NCBI GenBank assembly: GCA_949299515.1
Contig: CASGAP010000003.1
Span: forward strand, 62,001 to 126,000
DNA length: 64,000 nucleotides
Direction: 5' to 3'
Source of the DNA: an uncultured Desulfovibrionaceae bacterium
GTDB taxonomy: Bacteria > Desulfobacterota > Desulfovibrionia > Desulfovibrionales > Desulfovibrionaceae
Numbering within the stretch: the first letter of the stretch is position 1; each line of letters begins with the position of its first letter. Below, piece after piece: positions 17,945 to 26,717 of this stretch. The notes beneath the pieces were generated by a model, which was given only the letters and a program-made list of their open reading frames with translations, was not told where the DNA came from and ran no database searches. A program made the position numbers and the translations under genes.

Positions 17945-20371
17945 TTATCTGCCGAGCAGCTCTTTGGCAACCCGTACGGCTTCGACGGCGTCTACGGAAT
18001 AACCGTCCGCACCTATGCTTTTTGCGTATTCGCGGGTTACAACGGCGCCGCCTACCATTACTTTGCAGGGAAGATTTTTTTCTTTTACGAGGGTGATCGT
18101 TTCTTCCATTCTGGGCATGGTGGTTGTCATAAGGGCGGACAGGCCGATGATTTCGGCTTTTTCTTCTGCGGCTCTGGTCACAATCTGTTCCGCAGGCACG
18201 TCCTTGCCAAGGTCGATAACTTCATACCCATGGTTGGAGAGCAGCAGACCCACGATGTTTTTGCCTATGTCGTGGATATCGCCCTGTACGGTGGCCAGTA
18301 CTATTTTGGGACGGTCTGCCTGTTTGCCGCTTTGTTCGAGAAGCGGCTTGACATGAGCAAAGGCTGTCTGCATGGTAGAAGCTGAGCGCAGCAGCTGCGG
18401 CAGGAAATATTCTTTTTTCTCGTACAGCGTGCCGACGTGCTGAATGGCAGGTATCAGGCGTTCGCGCACAAGCAGGAAGGGATCGGCGCCGTTTTTGATT
18501 TCTTCGTCAACCATGGCGAGAATATGGTCTTTGTCGCCGATGATTACCGCTTCTTCAATGGTTTTTGCACCGGCTTTGACCTGTTCGTTTCCCTGGCTTT
18601 GATTTTGGCTTTGTGCCGTCCATTTGGCATAGCTGGCGGTAAAGTTTTCCGCATTGCTGTCAAAGCCGAGCAGGAGATTGGCGCTGTCCAGGGCTTCGCG
18701 TATTCTTGTATTGGCAGGGTTGGCTATGCAGGAAGTCAGGCCGCAGCCCGCTGCCATGGCAAAGAAAGAAGAGTTTACCAAATCGCGTGCCGGCAGTCCG
18801 AACGAGATATTGGACAGGCCGAGCGTTGTGGGCAGGTTTTCGCGGCAGCACCATTTTACGGTTTCAAGGCAGGCGCGCGGCGCGCTGCTGTCTGAAGCGG
18901 CGGTAAGCGCCAAAATGTCAACCATGACAAGGTGACGGGGAATATTGAACCGTTCGGCTTTTTCCAGCAGGTTTTCGATAATTTTTATGCGTTCCTGCGC
19001 TGTTTTCGGCAGATTTGCGCCGGTAAGCGGCAGAAGAATGAACGGTGAACCCCACATTCTGCAAACAGGGGCAAGCAGTTCCATTTTGTTTTCTTCACCG
19101 CTTATGGAGTTGACAAGGGCGGAACCGGGGTGGAACGGCAGGGCTTCGATAATGGCCTGCGGGTTGGAAGAGTCTATGCAAAGCGGCGTCTGTACACGGG
19201 AAACAAGGCTTTCCACCAAGGACGGCAGCATACTTTCTTCGTGCACGTGGGGTGCGCCGACGTTGACGTCAAGTACTTTGGTGCCTTGGGCGATTTGTTC
19301 GTCGGCATACTGCAGGGCAAGGTCGAATTTGCCTGCCTGCAGTTCCGCTGTGAGGGCTTTTTTGCCCGTGGGGTTAATGCGTTCCCCGATCATGGTCAGC
19401 GGGCCGGATTTGCCGATATGCACCAAGGAAGAACGGGAAGTAAGGCGTATGCCGTAAGGCAGAATGCGTTCTTTTTCACTGACCGTATCCTGCATTGCAA
19501 GGACTTTTTCCTGCAGGGCTTTGATATGGGCAGGGCTTGTGCCGCAGCAGCCGCCGAGCATGAATACCCCTTCTTTGGCTATAAGGGCGGTTTGTTCGGC
19601 AAAATCGTCCGGAGCGAGGCGGAAAACCGTTTCGCCGTTGATAAGTTCCGGCAGGCCGGCGTTTGGTTCCACAAAAACGGGCAGAGTACAGCTTTCGAGT
19701 ATGCGGCGGACAACGGGAAGCATTTGTTCAGGGCCTGCGCCGCAGTTTACGCCTATGGCGTCAATACTCATGTTCTGCATGGTGGCCGCAAAAATTTCCG
19801 GGCTTGAGCCTGTCAGGCTGACACCGTCTTCAAAGGTCATGGAAACAAAAACAGGAAGATCGGTTTCCATTCTTACGGCGGCAGCGGCGGCCCGTGCTTC
19901 GGCAAGGTCAAATTGGGTTTCGATGAAAATAAGGTCAGCTCCGCCTTTGACAAGTCCGCGTACCTGTTCGCGTATTGCGCCGATAAAATCCTGCGGGTCA
20001 AGTTCGCCCAAAGGGCGCAGGAATTTGCCCACAGGCCCGATATCGCCGGCGACAAACAGCGGCTTGCCGTTTTGCCGTTTGGCTTTGTTTACCGCTTCTT
20101 TGGCAACGCGCACCATTTTTTCGTTAAATTCTTCCGCGTTCATGCCGGCGGGCAGTTTGTATTTTGTGCCGCCGAAAGTGGAACTTAGAATAATATTGGC
20201 TCCGGCATTCAAATATTCGGTATGTATTTTTTCGACAATGTCGGGTCGTGCCATGCAAAATTCTGCCGGGTTGGCTCCGTTCGGCATACCCAGCGCCTGC
20301 AGCATTGTTCCCATTGCTCCGTCAATGAAAAGCGGAGTTTTGTTTTTTAAAAGAGTACGTAATACGCTCAT
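17945..20371 (-). CDS. metH: Cobalamin-dependent methionine synthase, short form
   Basis: 808 aa. Transfers a methyl group from methyl-tetrahydrofolate to homocysteine through cobalamin. Seen: the N-terminal homocysteine domain with zinc ligands in GVNCGAG and GGCCGTSP, the pterin domain beginning near IGERINPTGKK, and the cobalamin domain with DIHDIGKNIVG (about residue 700) that supplies the lower His ligand. The chain ends after the cobalamin domain, so the SAM-dependent reactivation domain of the 1,200-aa enzyme is absent, as often in strict anaerobes. No cobalamin riboswitch is seen in the 145-base gap to rpoH. Confidence 0.95.
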   Translation of the reverse strand: MSVLRTLLKNKTPLFIDGAMGTMLQALGMPNGANPAEFCMARPDIVEKIHTEYLNAGANIILSSTFGGTKYKLPAGMNAEEFNEKMVRVAKEAVNKAKRQNGKPLFVAGDIGPVGKFLRPLGELDPQDFIGAIREQVRGLVKGGADLIFIETQFDLAEARAAAAAVRMETDLPVFVSMTFEDGVSLTGSSPEIFAATMQNMSIDAIGVNCGAGPEQMLPVVRRILESCTLPVFVEPNAGLPELINGETVFRLAPDDFAEQTALIAKEGVFMLGGCCGTSPAHIKALQEKVLAMQDTVSEKERILPYGIRLTSRSSLVHIGKSGPLTMIGERINPTGKKALTAELQAGKFDLALQYADEQIAQGTKVLDVNVGAPHVHEESMLPSLVESLVSRVQTPLCIDSSNPQAIIEALPFHPGSALVNSISGEENKMELLAPVCRMWGSPFILLPLTGANLPKTAQERIKIIENLLEKAERFNIPRHLVMVDILALTAASDSSAPRACLETVKWCCRENLPTTLGLSNISFGLPARDLVNSSFFAMAAGCGLTSCIANPANTRIREALDSANLLLGFDSNAENFTASYAKWTAQSQNQSQGNEQVKAGAKTIEEAVIIGDKDHILAMVDEEIKNGADPFLLVRERLIPAIQHVGTLYEKKEYFLPQLLRSASTMQTAFAHVKPLLEQSGKQADRPKIVLATVQGDIHDIGKNIVGLLLSNHGYEVIDLGKDVPAEQIVTRAAEEKAEIIGLSALMTTTMPRMEETITLVKEKNLPCKVMVGGAVVTREYAKSIGADGYSVDAVEAVRVAKELLGR

Positions 20372-20516
20372 GCATGGCTCCTGTTATTTGTAATAGCTTT
20401 ATTTTTTTTGCTTTTTAAAAACTTGCTAAGAACACAAATACAGACTAAACTGTCATTCATTAAACTGATAACAATTTGCTCTGTGCAGAAAGCTATATAA
20501 CAAGATTTTATTCACT

Positions 20517-21707
20517 ATGGAAGAAAAAAATACAGGAAAAAAAACGGCAGGCAGGAAAAAGGCCGATGAAAAAGGCGTTGTGCTCGAAGCGGAGCTTCTG
20601 CCTGAAGATTTTTCCGATGATGCGATTGATACGATACACGCCCGCAGTGCGGCTGATTCCGAATATGCGGACTCTGCGGAGCAGGACGATGTTTTTGACG
20701 CGGATACTCCCGACGATATATTGGAACATTCCGATTTTGCGGAAGAAAAAGATTTTTTCGATGCAATGGAATATCCTGCCGAACCGTTTGCCCTTGAGGA
20801 AAACCGCGAGCATAACGCTTTAATGGTTGTTCCCCATCATTTGCCCGCAGTGCAGGATAATCTGCAGCTTTATCTGCGGGAAGTGAGCAAATTCCCCCTG
20901 CTTGAGCCTGAAGAAGAAGCAGAACTGGCGCGGCGCGTGCGCGATACCGGTGACAGCGAAGCGGCTTTCCGTATTATTTCTTCGCATCTTCGGCTTGTGG
21001 TGCGCGTTGCCATGGATTTTCAGCGCCGCTGGATGCAGAATGTGCTGGATTTGATACAGGAAGGCAATGTAGGGCTTATGCGCGCCGTAAACAAATTTGA
21101 TCCCGATAAAGGCATTAAGTTTTCCTATTACGCTACGTTTTGGATTAAGGCGTATATTCTCAAGTTTATCATGGATAACTGGAGAATGGTGAAAATCGGC
21201 ACGACGCAGGCGCAGCGCAAGCTTTTTTATAATCTGAACAAAGAGCGGCAGAAGCTTATCGCACAAGGTTTTGACCCTGACGAAAAAACGCTTTCCGAGG
21301 CCCTCGGCGTAAGTGTGGAACAGGTTGTGGAAATGCAGCAGCGCCTCGATACCAGCGATCTGTCTCTTGATATGCCCGCAAACGGGGACGAAAACAGCGG
21401 CAATACCAAGCTTGATTTTCTTCCTGCCCTGAATGCCGGGGTAGAGTCGGATTTTGCCAGTGAGGAGCTTTCGGATTTGGTTCGTCACAGTCTGAAAGAT
21501 CTGCTGCCGGATTTATCGGACAAAGAGCTGTTTATTCTGGAGAACAGGCTGCTTACCGACGATCCGGTCACGCTTCGGGAAATAGGGGAGAAATATCACG
21601 TAAGCCGCGAGCGTATTCGTCAGCTCGAATCCCGTCTGCTGGCCAAGCTGAAAAATCATTTGGGCAGCAAAATCAAAGATTTTTCCGAAGAATGGATACA
21701 ATCATAA
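20517..21707 (+). CDS. rpoH: RNA polymerase sigma factor RpoH (sigma-32 type)
   Basis: 396 aa. Seen: region 1.2/2 from LQLYLREVSKFPLLEPEEE onward, region 2 with DLIQEGNVGLMRAVNKFDP and FSYYATFWIKAYILKFIMDN, and region 4 with TLREIGEKYHVSRERIRQLE. The region 2/3 wording is of the heat-shock sigma type. Family members are about 285 aa; here an acidic, poorly conserved extension of about 100 residues precedes the core. The ATG at 20517 has no clear ribosome site, and a later start is possible, but codon use is already coding-like in the extension. Followed by two lipoprotein genes. Confidence 0.9.
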   Translation: MEEKNTGKKTAGRKKADEKGVVLEAELLPEDFSDDAIDTIHARSAADSEYADSAEQDDVFDADTPDDILEHSDFAEEKDFFDAMEYPAEPFALEENREHNALMVVPHHLPAVQDNLQLYLREVSKFPLLEPEEEAELARRVRDTGDSEAAFRIISSHLRLVVRVAMDFQRRWMQNVLDLIQEGNVGLMRAVNKFDPDKGIKFSYYATFWIKAYILKFIMDNWRMVKIGTTQAQRKLFYNLNKERQKLIAQGFDPDEKTLSEALGVSVEQVVEMQQRLDTSDLSLDMPANGDENSGNTKLDFLPALNAGVESDFASEELSDLVRHSLKDLLPDLSDKELFILENRLLTDDPVTLREIGEKYHVSRERIRQLESRLLAKLKNHLGSKIKDFSEEWIQS

Positions 21708-21717
21708 CAGGGAAGAT

Positions 21718-23454
21718 ATGCGTAAGTTATCAGTTTTATTTTTATTGTTGTTTTTACAGGGCTGTGCTGCCGTTCAGCAGGAAAACCGCGGTTCCATGCT
21801 GTTTCCTTTTGAAAAAGTCCGCAGCGGCTCCGGTGAAGAAAGTTCCCATGATTTGATGCTTTCCGAAAAAGGCACGCAGACCTTTGTTTATTTGGGACTG
21901 TACGAAGCCGTAAAGCGTGACGATTATGAAAAAATCATGCTGTATGCGGAAGAACTTTCCAAAAACAATCCCGAACCGTTATATTTGGCGGAGGCCATAA
22001 CATGGCTTTATAATAAGGGCTATGTCGGCGACGCAAAAAAACTGCTGGAACAGAGTCTGCCTCTTCTGCCCGACGAACTTCCCTTTATTCTGATGTATGC
22101 CGAGCTTTTGCAGAATCTGCAGGGCAAGGAAGACGTGGATATGTCCATTGCTTTGGATCTGCTGAACCGATATATTCAGAAACATCCCAAGGATTACAAT
22201 GCCTACATCGAGCTTGGGGTGATGTATTACAAGCTTTTCCGGTATCAGGACGCGTACATGACGTTTTTGCGCATTCCCGAAAAAGAACGTCTCAGTTCCG
22301 TATACCTTTATATGGGAATTTGTCTTGAAAAAATGGAACGCTATGCCGAGGCGAAAAAGTATTTTGCCAAAGTGCTCAAAGAGTTTCCCGAAGAAAAAAC
22401 CGCACTGCATCATTTGGGGGAAATTGCGGAAGTTCAGGGCGATTATGCGTTGGCGGCCAAGTATTATTCCAAAATTCTGGAACTTGACGATACCAATTAC
22501 GATTATCTTTTGAAATTGATTTCCCTTGCCTTTAAAGAAGGCAATCATCAAAAAGCTTTCGATATAGCCAAAGAACATTTTAATTTTGATTTTATCGTTG
22601 CCGCTTCTTCCATGCTCATTCAGGAGGGCAGGGTTGACCTTGCGGAAGAGCTTCTTAATAATCTTTCCGATACGGAAGATGCGCCGCGGGAGCTTTTGTA
22701 TCTGCACGGCGCACTTATTTATGAAGCGGGGAAAGACAAGAAGCGGGCATTGCAGTATCTGACGCAGATAACCGAAGAAGAGGAACATTATAAAAACGCT
22801 CAGGAAATAATTGCCCATATTTATTTGGAACTCGGTGATTTTGACGCGGCAATGTCCTATATTAAAAATTTGCAGCGCCTAGCGCCTGAAGAAAAAAATT
22901 ATTATGTGCTGGAATATCAGACGTATCTTTTTTGCAAAGAGTATGAACGGGCCTATGAGGCTCTTTATGCGTATCTGAAAGATTATCCCGACGATTTGCA
23001 TGCCAAATTCCGTTTTGCGTATACCTGTTTTCATTTAGGGGAAAAGGATAAGGCTCTCTCGCTTATGGAAGAAATTCTGCAGGCGGAACCTGAAAATTAC
23101 GATGCTTTAAACTTTATAGGCTATACGCTGGTCGAACAGAAAAAGGATTTGAAGCGGGCGGAAGAATATCTGCTCAAAGCCGACAGTCTGAAGCCCAATC
23201 AGGATTATATCAACGATTCCCTGGCATGGCTGTATTACGTAAAAGGCGAATATGAAAAAGCTTTTGCCTATATTGAAAAAGCCGTCTCCCTTATCGGCGA
23301 TTCCGGCAGCGAAGATGCCGCAATGTGGGTGCATTACGGCGACATAGCCGCAAAAACCGGCAGAAAAGATGCGGCGGTCAGGGCTTACGAAAAAGCGCGT
23401 TCGCTTAATAAAAACGCCGACGTTGAACAAAAACTGAAGGAACTGCTGCAATGA
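21718..23454 (+). CDS. TPR-repeat lipoprotein
   Basis: 578 aa. Seen: a lipoprotein signal with lipobox LQGC (Cys16), then a long helical chain of tetratricopeptide repeats, for example around YNAYIELGVMYYKLFRYQDA, YLYMGICLEKMERYAEAKKY and DSLAWLYYVKGEYEKAFAYI. A lipid-anchored TPR scaffold, probably facing the periplasm, possibly for envelope assembly; partners unknown. The start lies 10 bases after rpoH and the stop overlaps the next lipoprotein start by 4 bases (ATGA), so the two are translationally coupled. Confidence 0.88.
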   Translation: MRKLSVLFLLLFLQGCAAVQQENRGSMLFPFEKVRSGSGEESSHDLMLSEKGTQTFVYLGLYEAVKRDDYEKIMLYAEELSKNNPEPLYLAEAITWLYNKGYVGDAKKLLEQSLPLLPDELPFILMYAELLQNLQGKEDVDMSIALDLLNRYIQKHPKDYNAYIELGVMYYKLFRYQDAYMTFLRIPEKERLSSVYLYMGICLEKMERYAEAKKYFAKVLKEFPEEKTALHHLGEIAEVQGDYALAAKYYSKILELDDTNYDYLLKLISLAFKEGNHQKAFDIAKEHFNFDFIVAASSMLIQEGRVDLAEELLNNLSDTEDAPRELLYLHGALIYEAGKDKKRALQYLTQITEEEEHYKNAQEIIAHIYLELGDFDAAMSYIKNLQRLAPEEKNYYVLEYQTYLFCKEYERAYEALYAYLKDYPDDLHAKFRFAYTCFHLGEKDKALSLMEEILQAEPENYDALNFIGYTLVEQKKDLKRAEEYLLKADSLKPNQDYINDSLAWLYYVKGEYEKAFAYIEKAVSLIGDSGSEDAAMWVHYGDIAAKTGRKDAAVRAYEKARSLNKNADVEQKLKELLQ

Positions 23455-24224
23455 GATTTTGGATACGATGGATTTTGCTTTTAGGGCTTTGTCTGCAGAC
23501 TGCTGCCTGTGCCGCAGACCGCATCAGCCTGCCGACCCCGGAAGAACAGGAGGCCCGCTGGCAGAAATTTCTTGCCCATAAAACCGAAGACAGGCCCTAT
23601 GCCCTGCAGGGCAGTTTCCGTTTCGGTGACAGCAGCAATACCAACAGAGTCAATTATATTTTTTGGAGCAACGGCACTCTGCCCCTAAGGGTTGAAATTA
23701 TGGCAGGAGTTGGGGCGAGCATTGCCAAAATTACGGAAAATACCGATGATATCCTCATATATTTTCCGCAGCAGAAAAAAGCCGTGATTATGGGGAATTT
23801 TGATGAAATGAACCCGCTTGTCAGCCTTGGAATGCCGGCGCCGCTTTCTTTTTATGAAATGTCGCTGCTGCTTCGCGGCGGTTTCAATCAGGTTCTGCAG
23901 GATTTGCGGCTTGATACGGCAACCTCCCGCAAGGCCAGGGAAGACCATGAAAAATATACGTATTATTTCAGCAGCGTAAAGTTTGACGGCCTGCTGCAGC
24001 TCAGCAGCGACGGTTTGCCCCGCTACTGCGAAATTAATAATGAGTGGGCTTTCGATTTAAGCTACGAAGAAAATTCTCAGGTGCCGGATAAGGTCGTAAT
24101 CCGTTCTCTTACGGATGATTATCGGGCAATTTTGTTGGTAAAAGAGCGGAGCAACCCGCCTTTGTATAAAGAAGAAGATTTTCATTTTGCTTTGCCGGCA
24201 GATACGGAAATTTTAAACAATTAA
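23451..24224 (+). CDS. Predicted outer-membrane lipoprotein (LolB-like fold)
   Basis: 257 aa. Seen: an N-terminal signal ending in a lipobox-like TAAC (Cys20) and a beta-rich body with FRFGDSSNTNRVNYIFW, KITENTDDILIYFPQQKKA and a C-terminal strand series. The strand pattern recalls LolB/DUF4292-type lipoproteins that receive or sense lipids, but the identity is too weak for a symbol. Start overlaps the TPR gene stop (ATGA), and rpiB follows 10 bases after its end, so rpoH-TPR-lipoprotein-rpiB may be one transcript. Confidence 0.7.
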   Translation: MRFWIRWILLLGLCLQTAACAADRISLPTPEEQEARWQKFLAHKTEDRPYALQGSFRFGDSSNTNRVNYIFWSNGTLPLRVEIMAGVGASIAKITENTDDILIYFPQQKKAVIMGNFDEMNPLVSLGMPAPLSFYEMSLLLRGGFNQVLQDLRLDTATSRKAREDHEKYTYYFSSVKFDGLLQLSSDGLPRYCEINNEWAFDLSYEENSQVPDKVVIRSLTDDYRAILLVKERSNPPLYKEEDFHFALPADTEILNN

Positions 24225-24234
24225 GAGGTTTCTT

Positions 24235-24672
24235 ATGGCTAAAAAAGTTTTTATCGCTTCTGACCATGCAGGTTTTGCATTAAAACAGATGCTTGTGAAG
24301 CATTTGCAGGAAAAAGGCCATGATGTTGTTGATTTGGGGCCCGAGCAGGCCGTGAGCTGCGATTATCCCGACAGTGCCTTTAAGGTTACCGACAGTATTT
24401 TGGCGAATGAAGGGGCCTTTGGTATTCTTATCTGCGGTACGGGAATAGGTATGAGCATGGCTGCCAACAGGGTTAAGGGCATACGGGCGGCGCTTGCTAC
24501 CTGTGAATTTCATGCCAGAGCCTGCAGGGAACACAATAACGCCAATATCTTATGCCTTGGCGAACGTGTGACGGGTGCGGGCGTTGCCGTAAATTTGGCG
24601 GATATTTTTCTGGAAACGGAATTTGCCGAAGGCCGTCATTTAAGAAGAATAGAGCTTTTTAACAATAAATAA
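24235..24672 (+). CDS. rpiB: Ribose-5-phosphate isomerase B
   Basis: 145 aa. Interconverts ribose 5-phosphate and ribulose 5-phosphate in the pentose phosphate pathway. Seen: ASDHAGFALK at the start, the active-site loop ICGTGIGMSMAANRVKGIRA with the catalytic Cys, and EHNNANILCLGERV. All are hallmarks of the RpiB/LacAB family, and the length is typical. Begins 10 bases after the preceding lipoprotein gene and is convergent with mutY. A hairpin inside the 3' end of mutY could end its transcript. Confidence 0.94.
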   Translation: MAKKVFIASDHAGFALKQMLVKHLQEKGHDVVDLGPEQAVSCDYPDSAFKVTDSILANEGAFGILICGTGIGMSMAANRVKGIRAALATCEFHARACREHNNANILCLGERVTGAGVAVNLADIFLETEFAEGRHLRRIELFNNK

Positions 24673-24689
24673 GCATTGGCAGTGCCGTA

Positions 24690-25844
24690 TTATTTTTCAT
24701 GCAGAAGGGCAAGCAATTGCCCTTTCTGTTTTTGTGCGTGGGCTTTGCGGTGATGTGAGGGCATGGCGACTTTCTCGGAATTGTCAGTCCAGACAAGCCC
24801 GGAAGCAAGGCGCAGTTTTTTTTCTGCTTGCTCTGTCAAACGCAAACGGAAAAAATATGCCGTCAGCCTGTGGTTTGTGTAAGTGCCGCTGGTGCGGACG
24901 GGGACGGGGGAAAGCAGGGGCAGGATTTCGTTTCGGCCAAGCCCGAGCTGTTTTTCCAATTCGGCGAGCAAAGCCTGTTTTGTCAGTTCTGCCTTGTCTG
25001 TTTCCTGTACGGGGAGTGTGCCCGTGCCGCCGCTGTCCAGGATAATTTCGTCAATACCTATATATTCCCACATGGAATTCCAGAGTTTTTGCCCTGTTCT
25101 TTGGCGGATAAGTTCTTCTCCCTTGGTATTTTCCGCTATGCAAAATGCCGCCAGTACGGGGATACTTTCTTTTTTTTCTCTCGGAATGGGGCGTTCGTGC
25201 TGTACATTGCGGATTTTGCCAAGGCAAAATTCTGTCAGCGGGCAAATATCGCAGCGGGGATTTTTTTTGCAGACCAAAGCGCCGAGTTCCATTAATGCCT
25301 GATTGTACGTTCGGGCCTGCCCCGGCGGCAGCAGTGCCTGTACGTAAGGCCGCACGGCTTTTTTCAGGTTTGTTTCCGTGCAGTCTAAAATTCTTGCAAA
25401 AACCCGTTCCACATTGGCATCTATGGTTGCAAAATTCTGTTCAAAGGCTATGCCCATCAGTGCGCACAGGGTATACTCGCCTATGCCCGGCAATACCCGC
25501 AGTTTGTCGGCGTCGCAGGGAATTTCCCCGTTGTATTCGTCACGGATAATTTGGGCGGCGGCATAGATGTTTTTTGCCCGGCTGTAATAACCGAGTCCTT
25601 CCCAAAGCTGCAGAATTTTTTCCAAAGGTGCGTCGGCTACGTCGCGCGGGGTCTTAAATTCCTGCATCCAGCGGTTGAAATACTGTACACCCCGTTCCAT
25701 TTGGGTTTGCTGCAGCATCATTTCCGAAATCCAAACATGATAGGGGCTGTAGGTTCTGCGCCACGGCAGATCGCGCTTATTGGCGCGAAACCAAGAAAAT
25801 AGGCGGGAAATGAAAAGTTTTTTGTCGAAAGCTGCAATATCCAT
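24690..25844 (-). CDS. mutY: A/G-specific adenine glycosylase MutY
   Basis: 384 aa base-excision repair enzyme that removes adenine opposite 8-oxoguanine. Seen: the helix-hairpin-helix core with MLQQTQMERG, LPGIGEYTLCAL and the catalytic Asp in TIDANVERVFARIL, the iron-sulfur Cys set, and a C-terminal Nudix-like domain recognising 8-oxoG. The Cys set reads C-x5-C-x2-C-x5-C; the usual first gap is 6, and the codons there contain a run of eight A. A TTG start 14 codons upstream is possible, but neither has a good ribosome site. Confidence 0.92.
   Translation of the reverse strand: MDIAAFDKKLFISRLFSWFRANKRDLPWRRTYSPYHVWISEMMLQQTQMERGVQYFNRWMQEFKTPRDVADAPLEKILQLWEGLGYYSRAKNIYAAAQIIRDEYNGEIPCDADKLRVLPGIGEYTLCALMGIAFEQNFATIDANVERVFARILDCTETNLKKAVRPYVQALLPPGQARTYNQALMELGALVCKKNPRCDICPLTEFCLGKIRNVQHERPIPREKKESIPVLAAFCIAENTKGEELIRQRTGQKLWNSMWEYIGIDEIILDSGGTGTLPVQETDKAELTKQALLAELEKQLGLGRNEILPLLSPVPVRTSGTYTNHRLTAYFFRLRLTEQAEKKLRLASGLVWTDNSEKVAMPSHHRKAHAQKQKGQLLALLHEK
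24705..24733 (+). terminator. Possible rpiB terminator inside the mutY 3' end
   Basis: AAGGGCAA-GCAA-TTGCCCTT hairpin (24705-24724) followed by TCTGTTTTT on the plus strand. It lies within the last codons of convergent mutY. Confidence 0.4.
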
Positions 25845-25946
25845 ACGTGTATTTTGACTTGTAGCGCAAATTTTTTGTTCTTTCAAGACTTGCTTTTTTT
25901 TGGGCTTTTGGCCACAATAGCAAAAATTTAATTGTAAGGATTTATT

Positions 25947-26453
25947 ATGAGCAATCCAATTGTATTGATGGAAACGTCTTCAGGCGATATTTTGCTTGAA
26001 CTTTTTGAAGACAAAGCGCCTCTCAGCGTTGCCAATTTTTTGAAATATGTGGATGAGGGCTTTTATCAGAATACAATTTTCCACCGCGTTATCAAAGATT
26101 TTATGATTCAGGGCGGCGGCTACACTGTCCGTTATGACGAAAAACCTACCCATGAACCGATTAAAAACGAAGCAGCCAACGGTCTGAAAAATGTGCGCGG
26201 CTCTTTGGCCATGGCAAGAACGCAGGACCCTCATTCCGCTTCCGCGCAGTTTTATATCAATACTGTGGACAATCCGGATCTTGACCACCAAAGCGAGGCT
26301 GATGACGAATACGGTTACTGCGTTTTCGGACAGGTTATTGAAGGCATGGACGTTGTGGATAAAATTCAGAAGCTTAAAACAAAACCCCAGGGCATACACG
26401 ACGATGCTCCGGTTGACATGGTGGTAATTACCAATGTCAGCCGTTTTGAATAG
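25947..26453 (+). CDS. ppiB: Cyclophilin-type peptidyl-prolyl isomerase
   Basis: 168 aa, cytoplasmic (no signal peptide). Catalyses cis-trans isomerisation of peptidyl-prolyl bonds. Seen: NTIFHRVIKDFMIQGGG with the catalytic Arg, LAMARTQDPHSASAQFYIN and the YCVFGQVIEGMDVVDKI stretch, all in order; the C-terminal KPQGIHDDAPVD is typical of the bacterial group. The stop codon TAG shares its last G with the first base of a dispersed repeat, so the repeat may have supplied the present stop. Divergent from mutY. Confidence 0.93.
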   Translation: MSNPIVLMETSSGDILLELFEDKAPLSVANFLKYVDEGFYQNTIFHRVIKDFMIQGGGYTVRYDEKPTHEPIKNEAANGLKNVRGSLAMARTQDPHSASAQFYINTVDNPDLDHQSEADDEYGYCVFGQVIEGMDVVDKIQKLKTKPQGIHDDAPVDMVVITNVSRFE

Positions 26454-26663
26454 GGTGTGTTTCTAACTTATTTTTTTATTTGGGGAAATGATTGCGTTGC
26501 TGTCCATTTGCGTAGGGCTCGCAAGCTTACTAATGCAAACGGCTTGTTACCCTTTGGATAGCTTCCCACCCCCTCATTACCAAAACAGACTTTAAAACGG
26601 GCTGCTTCTGCTGATAGTTTTTGTAACTGCTGTAATCAATGGTATTAATTCTGAAATATGCCC
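26453..26663. repeat. Dispersed intergenic repeat, copy 1 (211 bp)
   Basis: Homologous to 55330-55619. Both begin GGGTGTGTTT at the stop codon of a gene, share a core (GGGGAAATGATTG, then GTTGCTG and the TTTGCGTA...CGCAAGCT stretch), and end with AATCAATG..ATTAATTC..CC. The last bases read in reverse (GGGCATATTTC) resemble the first bases, so it has imperfect terminal inverted repeats of the MITE type. No open frame inside. This copy lacks an insert of about 80 bp found in copy 2. Confidence 0.75.
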
Positions 26664-26682
26664 TGTTTTTTTGAAGAAAGCC

Positions 26683-26717
26683 AAAAAAAAGAGCCCCCGT
26701 CCGAGGGCTCTTTTTTT
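26683..26717 (-). terminator. Terminator of the MscS-type gene
   Basis: GAGCCC / GGGCTC hairpin with A- and T-runs on both sides directly behind the stop codon at 26716-26718, which it touches. Confidence 0.75.

Noticed and set aside
20372..20516. Possible cobalamin riboswitch upstream of metH
   Set aside because: The gap to rpoH is only 145 bases and no B12-box-like conserved element was seen.
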